A stretch of DNA of 24,697 nt from positions 1 through 24,697 of the forward strand of contig JBIKSI010000039.1 of assembly GCA_044348665.1 (NCBI GenBank). The letters are read 5' to 3'. A model generated the notes under the pieces. The model was not told where the DNA came from. It saw only the letters and a list, made by a program, of their open reading frames with translations, and searched no databases. The position numbers were made by a program, and so were the translations under genes. Positions 1 to 7,001 of this stretch are shown piece by piece (position 1 is the stretch's first letter; each line of letters starts with the position of its first letter). The DNA is from M2408 sp044348665 (GTDB taxonomy: Bacteria; Bacteroidota; Bacteroidia; Flavobacteriales_D; Crocinitomicaceae).

Positions 1-27
1 AATCCTTTTTGTATTTTTATACTTGAA

Positions 28-1461
28 ATGAACCCGATAAAAAAATTATTAAGTCAAACTGCCATCTACGGATTACCGAGTATTCTGGGTAGGTTACTTA
101 ATTATTTATTGGTTCCCTTGCACACTAACAAATTAAATCCCGATGGTTACGGAATTATTTCAGACCTTTATTCCTGGGTAGCATTTTTAGTAATCGTCCT
201 TACTTTTGGGATGGAAACCTCCTTCTTCCGTTTTTTGAACACAAAAGACGACAAAGAAAGCGTTTTTAGAAACAGTTTTTTGACCTTAATTGGGCTAAAT
301 TCTGTATTTTTTCTAGTCATTTTATTTTTTAATGAAAGCATAGCAAAAGTGATGCTTTACGAAGATCATGTGGAATACATTGTGCTACTCGTTTTAATTG
401 TTTGTATTGATTCAATTACAAGTTTGCCCCTGGCGAAATTACGCGCGGAAGAAAAAGCAATGAAATTTGCACTGATTCAGTTTTCGTCCATTGGAATAAA
501 TATTGTGTTAAACTTGATTTTCATGCTTGTTTTCTTCAATGAAAGTCGTCCAGAAGAAGGAATTTTGTTTATTCTCATTGCTAATTTAATTTCATCCCTA
601 ATTAAACCAATTTTACTCTATAAAGACTTTTTAAACATCCGATTGATTTTTGATTTTCAATTGGCTTTTGAAATGCTTAAATATGCCTTGCCCCTAGTTT
701 TTGCAGGTTTTGCCGGAATCATTAATGAAACATTAGATCGAATTCTGTTGCGAAGAATTTTGTTTACAGGAGGAAAAACTTTAAGCGAAGCTACGGCAGA
801 ATTAGGGATTTATTCAGCGGTGTATAAGTTAGCCATGTTGGTAACGATATTTTTACAAGCCTACCGTTTTGCCGCCGAGCCATTTTTTTTCGCACAATCA
901 AAAAATGAAGATAGAAACAAAATTTATGTGAAAACCATGAATTATTTTGTGGCAGCAGTGTGTTTCATCTTTTTATTGGTCTCATTAAACATTGATGTTT
1001 TCAAACATTTTATTCAAAATGAAAGTTATTGGGTAGGATTGGGCGTTGTTCCAATTTTGTTGCTTGCAAATGTCTTTTTGGGAGTATATTACAATCAAAG
1101 TATTTGGTATAAACTAACAGGACAAACAAAATTTGGCGCCTACATTTCGATTGGTGGGGCGATTTTAACGGTTACCATCAATGTGCTTTTTATTCCTGAA
1201 TATGGATATTGGGCTTGTGCTTGGGCAACCTTAATTGTGTACGCAGCACAGATGATTGCTTCCTACATCCTAGGTCAAAAATATTATCCAATCAAATACA
1301 ACCTTCGCAAATTCTTCCTGTATTTGATTTTAAGTTTACTTCTATTTTGGATTGCTAGCAGCATTCATTTTGAATCAGGGATTGTCAATTTTGTTTTGAA
1401 GAATTTCTTTATTTTGATTTTTGTTTCAGTTGTTTGGGGATTAGAGAAGAAGAGGGGGTAA
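28..1461 (+). CDS. Polysaccharide/oligosaccharide flippase (MATE/Wzx-like)
   Basis: A 477-residue, almost entirely hydrophobic protein with about 12-14 predicted membrane helices. The N-terminus (KKLLSQTAIYGLPSILGRLL, then a PLHTNKLNPDGYG segment) is characteristic of Bacteroidota members of the polysaccharide biosynthesis/Wzx branch of the MOP flippase superfamily. Such proteins move undecaprenyl-linked sugar units across the inner membrane. The length is normal for the family. The start at 28 gives the conserved N-terminus, and only 27 nt precede it in the window, so the promoter cannot be judged. No glycosyltransferases are visible nearby, so the substrate is unknown. The stop at 1459-1461 lies in the same frame as the remnant gene that follows, so the extreme C-terminus may have been altered by the rearrangement that made that remnant. 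Confidence 0.88.
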   Translation: MNPIKKLLSQTAIYGLPSILGRLLNYLLVPLHTNKLNPDGYGIISDLYSWVAFLVIVLTFGMETSFFRFLNTKDDKESVFRNSFLTLIGLNSVFFLVILFFNESIAKVMLYEDHVEYIVLLVLIVCIDSITSLPLAKLRAEEKAMKFALIQFSSIGINIVLNLIFMLVFFNESRPEEGILFILIANLISSLIKPILLYKDFLNIRLIFDFQLAFEMLKYALPLVFAGFAGIINETLDRILLRRILFTGGKTLSEATAELGIYSAVYKLAMLVTIFLQAYRFAAEPFFFAQSKNEDRNKIYVKTMNYFVAAVCFIFLLVSLNIDVFKHFIQNESYWVGLGVVPILLLANVFLGVYYNQSIWYKLTGQTKFGAYISIGGAILTVTINVLFIPEYGYWACAWATLIVYAAQMIASYILGQKYYPIKYNLRKFFLYLILSLLLFWIASSIHFESGIVNFVLKNFFILIFVSVVWGLEKKRG

Positions 1462-1464
1462 GGA

Positions 1465-2094
1465 TTAAAGAAAAAATCATACCTTCAAGTTGATGAAAAA
1501 CAAATCGATTTCAAAGAAGTCGCTTTCTATAAAAACGAGTTAGGAACTTTTGTAAATTTGGGAACATTAGGAACTTCGAGTCCCTCAAGTTTACCAATTG
1601 CAGAAAAAACTGTAAATGGTAAAATTAATTTGTATTCAAGTGCTACTCCCAATACAAATTTTAACTCTTCAAGTGGATATAGCGGAACAAATTATAGAGC
1701 TGGAAGGTTTGGGACTACTTATGCAGGGCCAAGTCCACTTGCAGTTGCAATGGCCAAACAGAATTTTTATAATTTTGGCTATGGACCAGTTAAAGTTGCA
1801 AATTACAAAAATTTATCATTAGATTTAGTTTCAAATTCAGAAAGCATGGCATTATTATCTAAGTATAAAAAAACCAATAGAAATCAAAATATTTTCTTTG
1901 CCGCTACTACTTTATCAACATTAACAGCTATGATTCTAGTTCTTTTACCAAAAAATAATGAAACATCGGGGTTTCCCCCTGCAAGCTATGTTTTTATGGG
2001 CGCATCAGTAGGTTTTGGAATTACAACTTTTGTTTTAGCAAATAAAAAATCAAAATATTTAAAAGCATCAATAGAAAGTTACAATGGTTTTTAA
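1465..2094 (+). pseudogene. 5'-truncated paralogue of the downstream membrane protein
   Basis: This frame is open from just after the flippase stop codon (1459-1461) to 2094. Residues encoded from about 1477 (YLQVDEKQIDFKEVAFYKN) align with the middle of the next gene (YLFVDSLKFEMKDVQFFKT). The C-terminal halves also match: a KKY/KKYRR-type basic segment, two hydrophobic helices, and an identical SYNG near the end. The equivalent of about 50 N-terminal residues, including the signal peptide, is absent. There is no good start codon: TTG at 1558 is the first candidate, and the first in-frame ATG is far inside, near 1750. I infer a gene that lost its 5' end in a deletion or recombination next to the flippase gene. 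Translation from TTG or by reinitiation after the flippase stop is possible. The function of the family is unknown. Confidence 0.7.
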
Positions 2095-2824
2095 GCACTT
2101 TATAAATCTTTTTGGATTACTAATATATTTATCTTGGGTAAATTTATCTTTTTGTCAAGTTGATCAAGAAAAAAAATTCATTCTAATGAAGGATGGTGAG
2201 GTCATTTATCCAAATAAAATAGAATATAGGAAGCCTGAAATGAGGTTGCCGTATTTATTTGTTGATTCATTAAAATTTGAAATGAAAGATGTACAGTTTT
2301 TTAAGACGAATGAAGGTTTATATGGCTCATATGATAATAAATTTGGCAAATGTGTTATTAATGGAAATATAAGAATTTATAGTTTTGAAAACAAAACAAA
2401 TATTATTCTTGGATCAAATTCAGGGACGACACCAATTGGTCTGCAAAATGGACTTTTTAAAGTGAATCAAAGCGATGGATTTATTCATCCTAATGCCATT
2501 TTTAATACAAATTTGGATGAACTAAAAAAAGCAAATTTTGTCAACTTAAAAGGTCTTTTGATTAGTAATCCTAAAAGCTTTTCTTATCTGAAAAAATATA
2601 GAAGAACTAAAATAACTGAATCAATTTTTTACACTATCGCTATTGGTTCTCTTCTTTACTCTTCAACATTTTTCTTTAAAGACGATAATTCTTTAGAAAG
2701 TAGTGTTAAAGCTATCAGATGGGGTGGAATTGGTGTCATCATGATGTTTCCTTCTCTTGGTTTAACAATTCGTAAAAACAAGATGTTCAGAAAAGCAATT
2801 AAATCATATAATGGTGTTTTATAA
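2084..2824 (+). CDS. Hypothetical secreted/membrane protein, intact tandem paralogue
   Basis: A 246-residue protein of unrecognised family. It starts with a hydrophobic signal segment (residues about 5-25, ending SFCQ). A soluble domain of about 140 residues, probably beta-rich, follows. A basic stretch (LKKYRRTK) then precedes two hydrophobic helices at about residues 182-200 and 212-228, and the protein ends SYNGVL. The start ATG at 2084 overlaps the last 11 nt of the truncated paralogue, which suggests translational coupling or a tandem duplication that reused the ATGG in the SYNG codons. The opening MKDGEVIYPNKIEYRKP region resembles small secreted proteins common in Flavobacteriales, but I cannot assign a function. 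It is followed by a 92-nt gap and a separate promoter. Confidence 0.75.
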   Translation: MVFKHFINLFGLLIYLSWVNLSFCQVDQEKKFILMKDGEVIYPNKIEYRKPEMRLPYLFVDSLKFEMKDVQFFKTNEGLYGSYDNKFGKCVINGNIRIYSFENKTNIILGSNSGTTPIGLQNGLFKVNQSDGFIHPNAIFNTNLDELKKANFVNLKGLLISNPKSFSYLKKYRRTKITESIFYTIAIGSLLYSSTFFFKDDNSLESSVKAIRWGGIGVIMMFPSLGLTIRKNKMFRKAIKSYNGVL

Positions 2825-2865
2825 TCCCTAATGATTTCGACTGGTTTACCCTAAAAATTGATTCT

Positions 2866-2899
2866 TTGCTTTTTATCTAAAGAAAATTAGCTAAGTTTG
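2866..2899 (+). promoter_or_regulatory. Predicted Bacteroidota sigma-A promoter (TTG / TAnnTTTG)
   Basis: TTG at 2866-2868 is separated by 23 nt from TAAGTTTG at 2892-2899, an exact match to the Bacteroidota -7 motif TAnnTTTG. The -7 motif ends 17 nt before the ATG of the phosphoglycerol transferase-like gene at 2917, giving a short leader as is usual in this phylum. The spacing is at the long end of the expected range. Confidence 0.5.
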
Positions 2900-2916
2900 T
2901 TAACAAATCATACGGT

Positions 2917-4797
2917 ATGATCAGAAAATTAAGTCTCAATTTCATTAAATTATTCCTACTTTGGATCTTAATTTTTGATTTCCAACGTTTACTTTTTTTA
3001 ATTCACAATTGGGATAAATTTGGAAATAGTTCCTTTTCTGAATGGATTTTAGCATTCTTTTATTCCCTAAAATTAGATTTAGCAACGGCAAGCGCCCTCA
3101 ATTTTTTGCCCATGCTTTTATTGTTTTTGTATTTTTTTATTCCCAAGAAGTTCATAAAATACGCTTTTCTTACCGTTTTATTTTTAGAGTTTTTGTTTGT
3201 TGCCATGATTCATTGCGGTGAAATAAATGCCTACGGAGAATGGAATCATAAGCTGACTTCGCGCGTTTTCATGCACCTTTCAAATCCAGATGAGGTAGTG
3301 CGCTCCGCAGATTACAGCATGACGGTTTGGTTTTTTGTTTATCTGATGATTGAACTATTTTTTTCATGGAAAATCATGAAACGTTTGTTTAGAAAATCGC
3401 TTTACATGGATGAAATTTCATTTTCTGTCAGACGTTATTTAATTTTCCCAATTTACCTTTTGATTTTACTCTTTTTTAGTGGAATTTCGATGGTGGTTTT
3501 GAGAGGTGGTTTTCAGCAAATTCCAATCAATATCAATGCAGCGATTTACACCAACAATTCTGTTGCTAATGATTTGTCAATCAATTCTTTGTATTTTTTT
3601 GTAAAAAGCTTTTTACTTTACAATCGAAGTGAAATTGATGAGTTTATGCCAAAAATTAATCCGCAAGTGGCGGAAGATATTGTTAAAAATTTGTATCGTT
3701 TTCCAACAAAACATGATAATTACATTTTGGATAACACCAAACCCAACCTAGTTTTTGTTGTACTTGAAAGTTGGGCGGCTGAAGCAATAGGATCATTGAG
3801 TGAAACGAAGGGTGCGACGCCAAATTTTGATCGCTTAGCACAAGAAGGCTTGTTGTTTACAAACGTTTATGGCACAAGTCATACATCTGAAATTGGCAAC
3901 GCAAGTATTTTTAGCGGTTTCCCAGCTATACCGGAAGTATCCATTTCGATGCAACCAGAAAAAAGCCGTAAACTTAAATCAATCAATCAAAGTTTGAAAC
4001 CATTTGGATACACAAGTTCTTACTTATTTAGTGGCGATTTGAAGTACGGAAATATTGGTGGCTATTTTATGGATCATGGTTTCGATGTAGTAAAAGATGA
4101 GAATGATTTTCCATCGAATTTAGAACGCGGAAAATTAAATTTTTACGACCGTGATTTATACAACAAATTTTTGGAGGAAATCAATCAAACAAAAGAACCT
4201 TTTATGCAATGTGCCTTTACAGGAAGCACACATTCTCCTTTCGATATTCCAGAAAATAGTCCTAGAAAATGGGAAGGAAATGAAGCCGACTTTATGAATT
4301 CCATGATTTATGCAGATAAATGTTTGGGTGAATTTGTTCGGAAAGCCAAAAAGCAAAAATGGTATAAAAATACCTTGTTCGTTTTTGTGGCAGATCACAG
4401 TCATACCACGCCTAATGTTGCAAGTCCTTTGGAACATAAATTTTATAGAATTCCCTTACTTTTTTGGGGACCCGCCTTGAAAAAATCATATCAAGGGTAC
4501 AAAAATGAAACAGTCGCCTCCCAATTTGATATTCCTGCAACTTTATTGTACCAAATGGGAATTGAATCAAAGGAATACATTTGGAGTAGAGACATGATGA
4601 ATCCAAAAATGATTCCATTTGCCTTTCATACAATTATTCGCGGATATGGTTGGGTTTCACCCAAAGGACATTTAACCTTTCAAATGCAAATGCAACAGTA
4701 TTTAGAAAATTCCTATTCAGAAAAAGATAAAAGTTTTGAGCAGCAACGATGCAAGGCATTTATCACGGAAATTTATAAATATTACAAGGAATTGTGA
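2917..4797 (+). CDS. LtaS-like phosphoglycerol transferase / sulfatase-fold membrane enzyme
   Basis: A 626-residue protein with about five N-terminal membrane helices (residues about 8-28, 55-76, 80-100, 135-155 and 172-195) and an extracytoplasmic alkaline-phosphatase-superfamily domain from about residue 275. The visible metal-site elements are VVLESW with Glu284, a TSHTSEIG segment whose Thr323 is the likely nucleophile (compare the TS-x-x-E motif of lipoteichoic acid synthases), and VADHSH with Asp493/His494. The length and layout match the LTA synthase/phosphoglycerol transferase family (COG1368). Gram-negative Bacteroidota have no lipoteichoic acid, so the acceptor may be a periplasmic glycan, capsule or lipid; this is inference. 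The gene has its own promoter, and msrB follows closely downstream. Confidence 0.85.
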   Translation: MIRKLSLNFIKLFLLWILIFDFQRLLFLIHNWDKFGNSSFSEWILAFFYSLKLDLATASALNFLPMLLLFLYFFIPKKFIKYAFLTVLFLEFLFVAMIHCGEINAYGEWNHKLTSRVFMHLSNPDEVVRSADYSMTVWFFVYLMIELFFSWKIMKRLFRKSLYMDEISFSVRRYLIFPIYLLILLFFSGISMVVLRGGFQQIPININAAIYTNNSVANDLSINSLYFFVKSFLLYNRSEIDEFMPKINPQVAEDIVKNLYRFPTKHDNYILDNTKPNLVFVVLESWAAEAIGSLSETKGATPNFDRLAQEGLLFTNVYGTSHTSEIGNASIFSGFPAIPEVSISMQPEKSRKLKSINQSLKPFGYTSSYLFSGDLKYGNIGGYFMDHGFDVVKDENDFPSNLERGKLNFYDRDLYNKFLEEINQTKEPFMQCAFTGSTHSPFDIPENSPRKWEGNEADFMNSMIYADKCLGEFVRKAKKQKWYKNTLFVFVADHSHTTPNVASPLEHKFYRIPLLFWGPALKKSYQGYKNETVASQFDIPATLLYQMGIESKEYIWSRDMMNPKMIPFAFHTIIRGYGWVSPKGHLTFQMQMQQYLENSYSEKDKSFEQQRCKAFITEIYKYYKEL

Positions 4798-4858
4798 GAA
4801 TTTAACAAAATAAATGAACTATTTTTCACCTTCATTCGTTTCTTTAAAAAAACCAGTT

Positions 4859-5356
4859 ATGAGTATAAATAGAATACTATTGCAATTCACATTAATTTGT
4901 GCCTTATTGCTTAATTCGTGTGTTGCTCAAGAAAGTAATGACAGTTTAAAAAAATCATCGACCATGAAATATAATGAACTAAGTGATCAAGAGAAAAATG
5001 TAATTATTAACAAGGCAACAGACCGACCATTTACCGGTGATTATTACAAGAAACAAGATAAAGGTTTATACATTTGTCGCCAATGCAATAACCCACTTTA
5101 CACTTCAGAAGATAAATTTGATTCACATTGTGGATGGCCGAGTTTTGATCAAGAAATTAAAGGTTCTGTAACCCAAGTTCCTGATGCTGATGGTCAACGA
5201 GTGGAAATAATTTGTAACAACTGTCAAGGACATTTAGGACATGTTTTTGTGGGTGAAGGATTTACCAAAAAAAATACACGTCATTGTGTCAACACAAGTT
5301 CTTTGCGCTTTATTCCTGCAGAAAAAGCAGATGAACTGCCTACTGTAATTAAATAA
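4859..5356 (+). CDS. msrB: Peptide-methionine (R)-S-oxide reductase, lipoprotein form
   Basis: MsrB reduces methionine-R-sulfoxide in oxidised proteins. From the ATG at 4859 the protein has 165 residues and begins with a lipoprotein signal (LLLNSC, lipidated Cys21). The catalytic domain has both zinc CxxC pairs (Cys73/Cys76 and Cys119/Cys122), the HCGWPSF motif (residues 90-96, with Cys91 a candidate resolving cysteine) and RHCVNTSSLRF with catalytic Cys143. An ATG at 4814 would add 15 residues in front of the signal peptide and is less likely. A start at Met36 would give a cytosolic form. The lipobox suggests anchoring in the periplasmic or outer-membrane compartment to repair envelope proteins. 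It follows the LtaS-like gene by about 60 nt and may be cotranscribed with it. Confidence 0.93.
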   Translation: MSINRILLQFTLICALLLNSCVAQESNDSLKKSSTMKYNELSDQEKNVIINKATDRPFTGDYYKKQDKGLYICRQCNNPLYTSEDKFDSHCGWPSFDQEIKGSVTQVPDADGQRVEIICNNCQGHLGHVFVGEGFTKKNTRHCVNTSSLRFIPAEKADELPTVIK

Positions 5357-5381
5357 GGTACAAAAAGCTAGTATTCGTGAG

Positions 5382-5406
5382 GAAATAATATTATTTCGAA
5401 TTTTTT
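5382..5406 (+). terminator. Possible weak terminator or palindrome after msrB
   Basis: GAAATAATATTATTTC (5382-5397) is a perfect 16-bp palindrome, followed by GAATTTTTTG. It lies 25 nt after the msrB stop. The stem is all A/T except for the outer G-C pair, so a terminator role is only suggestive; a protein-binding palindrome is equally possible. Confidence 0.3.
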
Positions 5407-5451
5407 GAAACTTAATTCTCAAATTATTTCTAAATTTACGGAATCCATTCC

Positions 5452-5478
5452 TATGCAAATTGAAACTTATTTTGCATA
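5452..5478. repeat. Inverted repeat TATGCAAA / TTTGCATA
   Basis: Perfect 8-bp arms at 5452-5459 and 5471-5478 flank an 11-nt spacer. The repeat lies 33 nt upstream of the coiled-coil protein start at 5512. Its position would suit an operator or a leader hairpin. No -7 consensus was found next to it. Confidence 0.35.
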
Positions 5479-5511
5479 ACAGTTTGGTTTGAAATTAAAT
5501 TACGTTTTGGT

Positions 5512-6177
5512 ATGAGTAAATTTATTGTGATTTTAGTGAGTTTTTTTAGTTTAAGTGCAGTTTTTTCTCAAGATATTAAATTAACAGAGGAAACCCACTA
5601 TTTTATCGTTGGGTCTAAAAATGCTTTAGTGATAAATATTCCCTACGGAAATAAAGATATCGTAGAAAAACAATTGAGGAAGGAATTAAAAGATTGGGGA
5701 GGGAAATATGACACTGAGAAGGGAGAGTTTAGAGCTATCCAAGCTTCCACTAAGTTTATGGGTTCAAAACCTTTCGATGCCTATGTGAAAATTATCGTTG
5801 AATCAGATCAATCAATTAAAATTGCTTTTGGATTTGATTTAGGAGGAGCATTTATGACAAGTAGAGAGCATGGCGACCGTTTTAAACCAATGAGCGATAG
5901 ACTTTTAGCTTTTGCACGAGAAACTTCCTTAACCTGTATTGACGAAGAATTAGATCTTGAAAATAAGAACCTATCTTCCTTTGAGAAGGACCAAAAAACA
6001 TTAGAAAAGGACAAGGAAAAACTTTTGGAAGACATTGAGGATTACAAAAAGAAAATAGTTGCCGCTGAAAGAAAAATTGAAACAAACCTGCAAGAACAAA
6101 ACAAAGCCAAAGACGAGATCAAGCGTCAAAAGGAAAAAATTTCTGACATTGAGAAAAAGAAAAAGAGCTTGAAATAA
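5512..6177 (+). CDS. Hypothetical secreted coiled-coil protein
   Basis: A 221-residue protein of no recognised family. A clear signal peptide (residues 1-19, ending SAVFSQ) is followed by a compact domain of about 120 residues (DIKLTEETHYFIVGSK... to about residue 140). The C-terminal 75 residues are extremely rich in Lys, Glu, Asp and Gln and form an uninterrupted predicted coiled coil ending in a run of lysines. The export signal places it in the periplasm or outside, where the coiled coil may mediate self-assembly or binding to another envelope component. It is preceded by a 155-nt intergenic region carrying two palindromes and appears to be transcribed on its own. The presence of the gene is secure; its function is unknown. 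Confidence 0.8.
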   Translation: MSKFIVILVSFFSLSAVFSQDIKLTEETHYFIVGSKNALVINIPYGNKDIVEKQLRKELKDWGGKYDTEKGEFRAIQASTKFMGSKPFDAYVKIIVESDQSIKIAFGFDLGGAFMTSREHGDRFKPMSDRLLAFARETSLTCIDEELDLENKNLSSFEKDQKTLEKDKEKLLEDIEDYKKKIVAAERKIETNLQEQNKAKDEIKRQKEKISDIEKKKKSLK

Positions 6178-6192
6178 TAAATCTTAATTTTA

Positions 6193-6218
6193 TTAGCCTT
6201 CTTTGCAAGCGAAGCTAA
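6193..6218 (+). terminator. Stem-loop after the coiled-coil gene
   Basis: TTAG-c-CTTC (6193-6201) pairs with GAAGCTAA (6211-6218) with one bulged C, around a 9-nt loop. It sits 15 nt after the stop at 6177. There is no clear T-tract downstream, so it could be an imperfect terminator or a leader element. Confidence 0.25.
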
Positions 6219-6262
6219 AACGTTTAAAGGAGAAAATTATGACCTAAGACAAGCAATATTCC

Positions 6263-6270
6263 TATCTTTG
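6263..6270 (+). promoter_or_regulatory. Predicted -7 promoter element for yihA
   Basis: TATCTTTG is an exact TAnnTTTG match ending 14 nt before the yihA ATG at 6285. No TTG is present at the usual upstream spacing, so only the -7 half is supported. Confidence 0.4.
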
Positions 6271-6284
6271 TAAAAAAATGAATC

Positions 6285-6875
6285 ATGTTAATCAAAACAG
6301 CAACTTTTGTAGTTAGTAATACAGAACACAAATTATGTCCAAGTGATGGGAAGCCAGAATTTGCCTTTATCGGGCGATCAAATGTTGGAAAATCTTCCTT
6401 GATAAATATGTTAACTGGGCATAAAAAGTTGGCAAAAACTTCATCTACCCCGGGAAAAACGCAACTAATAAATCATTTTGAAATCAATGAAAAATGGTAT
6501 TTGGTTGATTTACCAGGATATGGCTACGCAAAAGTTTCAAAAACTGCCCGAAATTCTTTCGAAAAATTTATCTCTGAATATTTATTGCAACGAAAAACAC
6601 TGATCAATACTTTTGTCCTAATTGATTCTCGACTAGAACCACAAAAAATTGATTTAGAATTTATGAATTGGTGTGGAGAAAAAGAAATTCCATTCTCCAT
6701 GGTTTTTACAAAAATTGACAAACTTTCTTCCACAGAATTACAAAAAAATTTAGCCAAATACAAAAAAGAAATGCTAAAATATTGGGATGAATTACCACCT
6801 GTTTTTACCACTTCAAGTGAATCAAAATTTGGTCAAGAAAAACTCCTAAATTACATTGATTTAATGTTGAAATAA
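6285..6875 (+). CDS. yihA: Ribosome biogenesis GTP-binding protein YihA/YsxC (EngB)
   Basis: A cytoplasmic GTPase of the TrmE-Era-EngA-EngB-Septin class, needed for maturation of the large ribosomal subunit. All G motifs are visible in the 196 residues: G1 GRSNVGKS (30-37), G2 around TSSTPGKT (52-59), G3 DLPG (75-78) followed by YGYAK, G4 TKID (142-145), and a G5-like TSSES near residue 176. The length is typical (about 195-210 residues). The start at 6285 puts the conserved N-terminal beta-strand in register; a nearby ATG at 6278 is out of frame and soon hits a stop. The upstream -7 motif suggests independent transcription. Confidence 0.96.
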   Translation: MLIKTATFVVSNTEHKLCPSDGKPEFAFIGRSNVGKSSLINMLTGHKKLAKTSSTPGKTQLINHFEINEKWYLVDLPGYGYAKVSKTARNSFEKFISEYLLQRKTLINTFVLIDSRLEPQKIDLEFMNWCGEKEIPFSMVFTKIDKLSSTELQKNLAKYKKEMLKYWDELPPVFTTSSESKFGQEKLLNYIDLMLK

Positions 6876-7001
6876 AGGCATTTATTTTTGTATTAAATAG
6901 TAGATTTCAGCCTTTTATCCAGCTGTTTTACCGCACACACAATAAAAAAGTATATTTTAAAAAAAATTCGTTTTTTTGAATTCAAATTTAGTTCAAACTT
7001 C

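Noticed and set aside
4814..4858. Upstream ATG as the msrB start
   Set aside because: It would put 15 mostly hydrophilic residues before a lipoprotein signal that is complete from the ATG at 4859.
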